Shown: piece by piece, positions 57,701 through 64,000 of the stretch
How the letters are laid out: each line of letters starts with the position of its first letter
Numbering within the stretch: the first letter of the stretch is position 1
NCBI RefSeq assembly: GCF_001625195.1
Contig: NC_054389.1
Coordinates: 2,512,147-2,576,146, forward strand
Direction of reading: 5' to 3'
DNA from: Drechmeria coniospora
Taxonomy: Eukaryota > Ascomycota > Sordariomycetes > Hypocreales > Ophiocordycipitaceae
Length of the DNA: 64,000 bases
Position numbers and translations under genes: made by a program
Notes under the pieces: model-generated
Databases searched by the model: none
What the model saw: only the letters and a program-made list of their open reading frames with translations
Told to the model about the DNA's origin: nothing

Positions 57701-60700
57701 GTAGGGCAGTTTCTAATGCATCCAGAGGAAGGTAAAACAGTACTGGTTCCCGGTGTCGGTCCCGTTGTGGATTCTGTCAGAACGCCAGTGGTACCGACAG
57801 TTATAATAACTCTTGTAGGACAATTACCTGTACAATCAGGTGAAGGCGGTATCGTACTTGTGCCAGCTGCCGGTCCGTATGTGGTTTCAAGAATAAGACC
57901 ACTTGTACCGACGGTTATAATAAGCCTTGTAGGGCAGTTGCCGATACACCCGGAAGATGGTGGAATTGTACTAGTCCCGGCCGTTGGTCCGTATGTGGAT
58001 TCTGTAATCGCATCTGTAGTACCGACGGTAACTAATACTCTCGTAGGACAGTTGCCAATACACCCGGAAGATGGTGGAATTGTACTAGTCCCGGCCGTTG
58101 GTCCATATGTGGATTCTGTAATTGCATCTGTTGTACCGACGGTAACTATTACTCTCGTAGGACAGTTGCCAATACATCCTGCAGATGGTGTAATTATACT
58201 GGTCCCTGCCGTTGGTCCATATGTCGATTCGGTAGTTATACCGCCAGTAGGACCTGCAGTAACAATAATTCTAGTAGGGCAGTTTCCAATACATCCAGAG
58301 GAAGGTAACACAGTACTGGTTCCCGGTATGGGTCCCGTTGTAAATTCTGTCTGAACACCAGTAGTACCGACAGTTATAATAACTCTTGTAGGACAATTAC
58401 CTGTACATCCAGGTGAAGGCGGTATCGTACTTGTACCAGCTGCCGGTCCGTATGTGGTTTCAAGAATAAGACCACTTGTACCGACGGTTACAATGATCCT
58501 TGTAGGACAGTTACCGATACACCCGGAAGATGGTGGAATTATACTAGTCCCAGCCGTTGGTCCATATGTGGATTCTGTAATTGCATCTGTAGTACCGACG
58601 GTAGCTATTACTCTCGTAGGACAGTTGCCAATACATTCTCCAGAAGGTGTAATTGTACTGGTCCCGGCCGTTGGTCCGTATGTCGATTCAGTAGTTATAC
58701 CGCCAATAGGACCTACGGTAACAATAATTCTTGTAGGGCAGTTTCCAATACATCCAGAGGAAGGTAAAACAGTACTGGTTCCCGGTGTCGGCCCCGTTGT
58801 AGATTCTGTCAGAATACCAGTAGTACCGACTGTAATAATAACTCTTGTAGGACAATTACCTGTACAATCAGGTGAAGGCGGTATCGTACTTGTGCCAGCT
58901 GCCGGTCCGTATGTGGTTTCAAGAATAAGACCACTTGTACCGACGGTTACAATAATCCTTGTAGGACAGTTGCCGAAACACCCGGAAGATGGTGGAATTG
59001 TACTGGTCCCGGCCGTTGGTCCGTATGTCGATTCGGTAGTTATACCGCCAGTAGGACCTACAGTAACAATAATTCTAGTAGGGCAATTTCCAATACATCC
59101 AGAGGAAGGTAAAACAGTACTGGTTCCCGGTGTTGGTCCAGTTGTGGATTCGGTCAAACCACCAGTAGTACCAATTGTTATAATAACTCTTGTAGGACAA
59201 TTACCTGTACATCCAGGTGATGGCGGTATCGTACTTGTTCCAGCTGTCGGTCCGTACGTGTTTTCAAGAATAAGGCCACTCGTACCGATGGTTACAATAA
59301 TCCTTGTAGGGCAGTTGCCGATACACCCGGAAGATGGAGGAATTGTACTAGTCCCGGCCGTTGGTCCATATGTGGATTCTATAATCGCATCTGTAATACC
59401 GACGGTAATTATTACTGTCGTAGGACAGTTGCCAATACACCCGGAAGATGGTAGAATTGTACTGGTCCCGGCCGTTGGTCCATATGTGGATTTTGTAATC
59501 GTATCTATAGTACCGACGGTAACTATTACTCTCGTAGGACAGCTCCCAATACATCCTGCAGAAGGTGGAATTGTACTGGTCCCTGCCATTGGTCCGTAGG
59601 TCGATTCAGTAGTTATACCACCAGTAGGACCTACAGTAACAATAATTCTGGTAGGGCAGTTTCCAATACATCCAGAGGAAGGTAACACAGTACTGGTTCC
59701 CGGTGTCGGTCCAGTTGTGGATTCTGTCAGAACACCGGTAATACCGACGGTTATAATAACTCTTGTCGGACAATTACCTGTACATCCAGGTGTAGGCGGT
59801 ATCGTACTTGTGCCAGGTGCCGGTCCGTATGTGGTTTCAAGAATAAGGCCACTAGTACCGACGGTTACAATAATCCTTGTAGGGCAGTTGCCGATACACC
59901 CGGAAGATGGTGGAATTGTACTGCTCCCGGCCGTTGGTCCATATGTGGATTCTATAATCGCATCTGTATTGCCGACGGTAACTATTATTCTGGTAGGGCA
60001 GTTGCCAATACATCCTGCAGAAGGTGGAATAGTACTGGTCCCGGCCGTTGGTCCATATGTCGATTCAGTAGTTATACCGCCAGTAGGACCTACGGTAACA
60101 ATAATTCTGGTAGGGCAGTTTCCAATACATCCAGAGGAAGGTAACACAGTACTGGTTCCCGGTGTCGGTCCCGTTGTGGATTCTATCAAAACACCAGTAG
60201 TACCGACAGTTATGATAACTCTTGTAGGACAGTTACCTGTACAATCAGGTGAAGGCGGTATCGTACTTGTGCCAGGTGCCGGTCCGTATGTGGTTTCAAG
60301 AATAAGGCCACTAGTACCGACGGTTACAATAATCCTTGTTGGGCAGTTGCCGATACACCCGGAAGATGGTGGAATTGTACTAGTCCCGGCCGTTGGTCCA
60401 TATGTGGATTCTATAATCGCATCTGTAGTACCGACGGTAACTATTACTCTCGTAGGACAGTTGCCAACACATGCTGCAGAAGGTATAATTGTACTAGTCC
60501 CGGCTGTTGGTCCATAAGTTGTTTCGGTAGTTGTACCCCCAGTAGGACCCAATGTAACAATAATTCTCGTAGGGCAATTTCCAATACATCCAGCGGAAGG
60601 TAAAATAGTACTCGTCCCAGGTATTGGTCCTGTAGTGGTTTCTATACTGGCATCTGTTGTACCGACCGTAACTATTACCCTGGTGGGACAGTAGCCAATA

Positions 60701-61173
60701 CACCCGGAAGATGGTAGTATTGTACTAGTCCCGGCCGTTGGTCCATAAGTTGATTCGGTAGTTGTACCCCCAGTTGGACCTAAGGTAACAATAATTCTCG
60801 TAGGGCAATTTCCAATACATCCAGCAGAAGGTAAAATAGTACTAGTCCCTGGTGTTGGTCCTGTAGTAGTTTCTATACTGGGATCCGTTCCAGTCCAGGC
60901 AATTGTCGTTGTATGGTAATCTTCAGGAGGCTGTGTAATGCAACTTATATATGTTCTGATGGGTCTGGTTATTATCTTTGCATCTTACTATAAGAATTTT
61001 AATCCAATAATATCTTACCGAGTGCTTGCATTTTGTAAAGTAGTTCCGGTACAAATATATTGAATTGGTAAGATTTCAATAACAGCAACACAAGTATTAT
61101 TAGCAAGGCTAATACTAGAGCCAATAGTATAAAAGCAGGGAGTTAATGCTAGTAAGCGCAAAATGTAGAACAT
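48781..61173 (-). CDS. Giant secreted GLEYA adhesin-like protein (two exons)
   Basis: Model: exon 1 61173-61019, intron 61018-60956 (GTAAGA ... TAATAAC ... CAG), exon 2 60955-48781, about 4109 residues. The acceptor at 60965 also keeps frame and cannot be excluded. Exon 1 gives a signal peptide (residues 1-24, hydrophobic core, cut near SISLA). Residues about 75-3660 are roughly 90 tandem units of 37-38 residues, consensus GPTAGTSTIPPSSGC then IGNCPTRIIVTVG, each with a Cys-x3-Cys pair and many Ser/Thr. Two GLEYA-like domains follow (about 3687-3890 and 3902-4106) with YEGYFRPNVAGEYNFC and DNGVYFFLGHADAF motifs. Such domains in yeast adhesins bind carbohydrates at the cell surface. There is no GPI signal; the protein ends YPKNC and may be truncated. 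Confidence 0.85.
48791..50060 (-). repeat. Tandem duplication of the GLEYA domain
   Basis: Two copies with a 654-bp period (218 codons) are nearly identical in DNA, including silent sites. They differ at a few residues (for example ISADNGVYFFLG versus VSADNGVYLFLG). This is a recent or gene-converted duplication. Confidence 0.9.
50230..60890 (-). repeat. Adhesin repeat array with higher-order structure
   Basis: The basic unit is about 114 bp. Four unit types, named by their variable part (TGGITTES, TTDAIIES, TSGLILET, TTGVLTES), recur in fixed order and form composite units. Three near-identical 345-bp (three-unit) copies lie near 56129, 56474 and 56819, and 687-bp (six-unit) copies near 53291 and 53978. 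The last dozen units before the GLEYA domains (50250-51450) are a separate homogenised 111-bp type (TATGGFTTENTFGPTPG). This pattern indicates repeated unequal exchange or slippage. Confidence 0.92.
60956..61018 (-). other. Predicted 63-nt intron of the adhesin gene
   Basis: The minus strand has GTAAGA at 61018, a branch-like TAATAAC about 14 nt from the end, and CAG at 60956. Splicing joins the signal-peptide exon to the repeat exon in frame with an Arg codon at the junction. Without splicing the frames are separated by stops. Confidence 0.65.
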
Positions 61174-61760
61174 CTTTAAGTATAAGAGTTCAACTTAATA
61201 TCTCTATTGGAATTTATCTTCTGTTAATACCGTTAGCAAAGTGTGCTCAATTGTATCAAACGGATTCAGTTATTTGTATAATCATTACAACTCACCAGGT
61301 GTATTCTCTGTTGACTTGATTGTATGAGGAGTTTAGAGCATGTTATTAAATATAGATGAGATTGTTGAAGGAGGTGTACTATATCGCCAATATATAGGCC
61401 AATTTGTTAATACTCTACCTGTTGCGCGATCCGTATTGTAACTATGTAGTATATACATAGGACACTTATAATAATATACTGCTTATACTTTAAACTGCAT
61501 TGATTAGCGGGGTATACGGGTAGACTCTTTGGTTTAAGTTGTTAACCTATTGCTATCTTGCATCTTTAAGGTTCCAAAGCAAGCTATCTGTAATATCTAA
61601 GAATATGACGTGTTCGATATGATAAAGTTAAAAAGCCACTAATAGAGCGACTAGAAATATAGGTACGACAACGAACAGTTCCACTGGGTACGGAACTTGT
61701 AACTAGAAGCAGTAGTACAAAGATCCTAACTCGTACAGTGCACAAAAAGTACAATTGTAA
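61174..61760. other. Upstream region of the adhesin gene
   Basis: AT-rich, no ORF recognised, no repeat shared with the elements to the left. The promoter of the adhesin must lie here, but I see no clear TATA box or factor site. Confidence 0.4.
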
Positions 61761-61767
61761 CCATAGC

Positions 61768-62015
61768 GCAAGGTAAATTTCCGGATTGTATTATTACACT
61801 AACAGTACTATGTAGAACAAAAGAAAACCTTTTGCTCCTTTGTGACTAGTCATTTGGACTTAGTTATAGAGTTATAGTTTCTATAATTAAAATCTTATTT
61901 TGAAGTAACTTTAAAACTATATAACTAAGTATAAATGACCAGTTAGTAAGCAGCAAAAGGTTTACTGCTATTTTACCCAATACTGTTAATGTAATAGTAG
62001 TTTCCCAAAGTTGGC
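61768..62015. repeat. Large imperfect inverted repeat
   Basis: Two arms of about 120 bp (about 61768-61890 and 61905-62015, reversed) share segments such as AAACCTTTTGCT, GTCATTT and ACTTAGTTATA around a short centre. A third copy, in direct orientation to the right arm and more diverged, lies about 242 bp further at about 62150-62262. No flanking duplication is evident. Confidence 0.65.
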
Positions 62016-62280
62016 CTTGAAATACTATATATATACTCTGTATTCGTATTTTTAGTAGTAGGGGCTGGAGACTTTTTTCTAATGACCCTTAGTGTATTTT
62101 ACTAATTAAAACAAAGCTCCCCTGCTTCATATCCTATTCCGTAATAAGATTCGAAACTATACAACTATAATATAGGACTAGTTAGTAATGAACAAAGAGA
62201 TTTTCTGCTGTTCTACCCTGTACTGTTAATGTATTAGTAGTATGCGGAATTTGGCCTTGAGTTGTAGTTGGTCAAGATTA

Positions 62281-63460
62281 TACTTTGTCGTACATGGATC
62301 CGTACAAGCTACCAGTGGAGTAATGGTTGACGTTCTATGACATGTCCCTGCGATTGTAGATATTATCGCCGCATCGGGTAGCCGACGAGAGTTTGTACTA
62401 TTACACTTGCTGTAAACGGATGTGTACTATCCACAGGAGGAATGGTACTCGTACCATTTCCCAATTTTTTAAGTTAGTGGTGCGAGGTCATCCGAGAACC
62501 ATAAAAGTAGGGAGGGGGGGGGGGGCGGGGGGGGATTCGAGTAGAGGTTCTTGGGGATATTCCTTTCTGCCAGTGTAGTTGTAACCGCTGAATCGATCGG
62601 CTGGCCAGGAGTTGTAATTACAATAATTGTTGTCGTATATTGATACGTATAATTTGTTGGAAGATTGGCTGTTACATAGTACATGAAGTATGAACGTATG
62701 TTGCACCAAACCAGCCACAAAAAATGGGCGCCACAGTCAATGTGGACATAGTAAGTGCTACATGATGCGACACACCCCCAGGTATTGCGCCGTAGGTTCT
62801 TTGTGCAATGCCTGATTTCTGGCATTTATACCACCTTTTGTGGCCTATAATGCAGCAAGACAAAGCTAGTGTGTACGTGCCACTGTAGTGTCCCCTGTAG
62901 GATAGCGGTCACGTCGTCTGTAACGTACTGTTCCTGCGATTGTAGATATTATCGCCGCATCGGGTAGCCGACGAGGGTTTGTACTAACTATTACACTTGC
63001 TGTATACGGATGTGCACTATCCACAGGAGGAATGGTACTCGTACCATTTCCCAATTTTTTAAGTTAGTGGTGCGAGGTCATCCGAGAACCATAAAAGTAG
63101 GGAGGGGGGGGGGTTCGAGTAGAGGTTCCTGGGGATATTCCTTTCTGCCAGTGTAGTTGTAACCGCTAAATCGATCGGCTGGCCAGGAGTTGTAATTACA
63201 ATAATTGTTGTTGTATATTGATACGTACAATTTGTTAGGAGATTAGCTGTTATACAGTATATTAAGTATGAATGTATGTTGCACCAAACCAACCACAAAA
63301 AATAGGCACCACAGTCAATATAGACATAGTAGGTGCTATATGATGCGACAATGTACCATAGTTAAACTGTAGTAGTTTTACTGTAGTAGGTTTACACTGG
63401 AAATAGTATAGTAGATACATTACCAGCCACATCGATCCCCCCACCAGCTAAAGCGGCTAA
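62281..63460 (-). pseudogene. Relics of an adhesin-like repeat gene, partly duplicated
   Basis: The minus-strand translation gives scattered adhesin-like pieces: GTSTIPPVDSAHPYTASVIV (about 63045-62985 and, diverged, 62455-62395), TSTITPLVACTDPCTTKYN (about 62330-62280) and YQYTTTIIVITTPGQPID (about 62650-62590 and 63235-63180). The segment from 62349 recurs at 62935 (offset 586 bp) over about 420 bp. Frames do not join. These are likely remnants of a paralog or of an older 5' part. Confidence 0.6.
62514..62534. repeat. Poly-G tract (G12-C-G8)
   Basis: A 21-base tract that is G except for one C. The duplicate copy has a shorter G10 run at 63104-63113. Such tracts are length-unstable and can form quadruplexes. 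Confidence 0.8.
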
Positions 63461-63640
63461 CGCAAGTTACAATAACCGGCCGACAACAGAAAGACTACTG
63501 CTAGACTAGATCAATAATTCAACAATATTGTTACCGACGTCGTTTAGTTATACTGGCATGGCAACTAACAACAAGATATTCACTTTCTAGAGCATAAATA
63601 AGACTGGTTTGAATCCTTGTCTTACTAAAATTGGTAGGAA
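63461..63640. other. Unassigned AT-rich spacer
   Basis: I see no gene or repeat in this stretch between the adhesin relics and the 93-bp tandem repeat. Confidence 0.4.
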
Positions 63641-63649
63641 TCGTATCTA

Positions 63650-64000
63650 CTGTGTATACTTCTAACTAATTGCTGGAACGTAGGCTATCCAACCTTATTC
63701 TATCCGTACGATCATATAAGATTTTCAAATCCTTCGTATCCCCTGTATATACTTCTAAATATTTTCTGGAATGTAGGCTATCCAACTTTATTCTATCCGT
63801 ACGATGATATAAGGTTTTCAAATCCTTTGCATCCCCTGTATATACTTCTAAATAATTGCTGGAATGTAGGCTATCCAACTTTATTCTATCCGTACGATGA
63901 TATAAGACTTTTATATCCTTCGTATCCACTTTGTATACTTCTAACTAATTGCTGGAATGTAGGCTATCCAACTTTATTCTATCCGTACGATGAAATAAGA
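63650..64000 (-). repeat. 93-bp coding-type tandem repeat, runs off the window
   Basis: At least four units (TAGGCTATCC at 63681, 63774, 63867 and 63960) have an exact 93-bp period. On the minus strand each encodes 31 residues, consensus LEVYTGDAKDLKTLYHRTDR then IKLDSLHSSNY. Two units three periods apart (63668-63666 and 63947-63945) have TAG in place of the Tyr codon TAT. The array is either the end of a repetitive protein gene or a decaying one; its start is beyond base 64000. Confidence 0.7.

Noticed and set aside
50066..60517. A series of long plus-strand reading frames (up to about 580 codons) antisense to the adhesin repeats.
   Set aside because: They follow the 114-bp period of the minus-strand gene and exist only because the repeat unit has no stop in that frame. 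They have no signal peptide, domain or variation of their own, and the minus strand has the signal peptide, intron and GLEYA domains.

Overview
This window looks like a transposon-rich subtelomeric or accessory block of a filamentous ascomycete. I do not recognise the species. Evidence for a fungus: two chromovirus-type Gypsy families with chromodomains, Ty1/copia elements, a Pogo/Fot1-like transposon with TA target duplication, a secreted adhesin with two GLEYA-like domains and a short GT-AG intron, and nonsense changes of the kind left by repeat-induced point mutation (RIP: CAA/CAG to TAA/TAG, TGG to TAG/TGA). I see no bacterial genes, rRNA, CRISPR array or ordinary housekeeping gene.

Layout. 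1-6361: Copia-1 (+), left end outside the window, gag-pol nearly intact, 3' LTR of type A. 6362-12794: Gypsy-1 (-), with a solo LTR-A at 9478-10412. 12795-13924: remnant of an LTR-B carrying a miniature LTR element (TRIM, 13020-13618). 13925-16977: Gypsy-2 (-). 16978-17094: Copia scrap. 17095-21478: Gypsy-3 (-), a second chromovirus family with a Cys-rich ORF on the opposite strand near its 3' LTR and a solo LTR-C inside. 21479-28705: Copia-2 (+), full length with both LTRs. 28706-31054: Gypsy-4 (-). 31055-35044: Copia-3 (+), split by a Pogo-like transposon. 35045-38695: Copia-4 (+). 38696-41048: Gypsy-5 (-). 41049-45463: Copia-5 (-). 45464-48146: Copia-6 (-), a third Copia family. 48147-61173: giant adhesin gene (-) and its decaying downstream part. 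61174-64000: adhesin-like relics and tandem repeats.

Many insertions can be read exactly because perfect 5-bp target duplications survive (ctaag, cttac, attcc, tatac, gttag, ctttt, ctaat, ggagt, ataac, agtaa). Nearly all element genes are dead; Copia-1, with two frameshifts and a long intact pol, is the least damaged.

The adhesin gene is the only convincing host gene. My two-exon model (61173-61019, intron 61018-60956, 60955-48781) gives about 4109 residues: signal peptide, roughly 90 Ser/Thr-rich units of about 38 residues each with a Cys-x3-Cys pair, then two tandem GLEYA-like domains. In-frame coding similarity continues past its stop, into a decayed domain cut by Copia-6.

The most unusual signals are: (1) LTR-B carries a textbook heat-shock-element array plus step-type GAA arrays and a TATA box, absent from the related LTR-A and LTR-C; (2) LTR-A and the Copia leaders and coding regions are full of perfect palindromes built on a few shared cores, some kept between families by paired changes; (3) an antisense Cys-rich ORF lies inside Gypsy-3; (4) a long coding repeat array stays open beside heavily mutated repeats.
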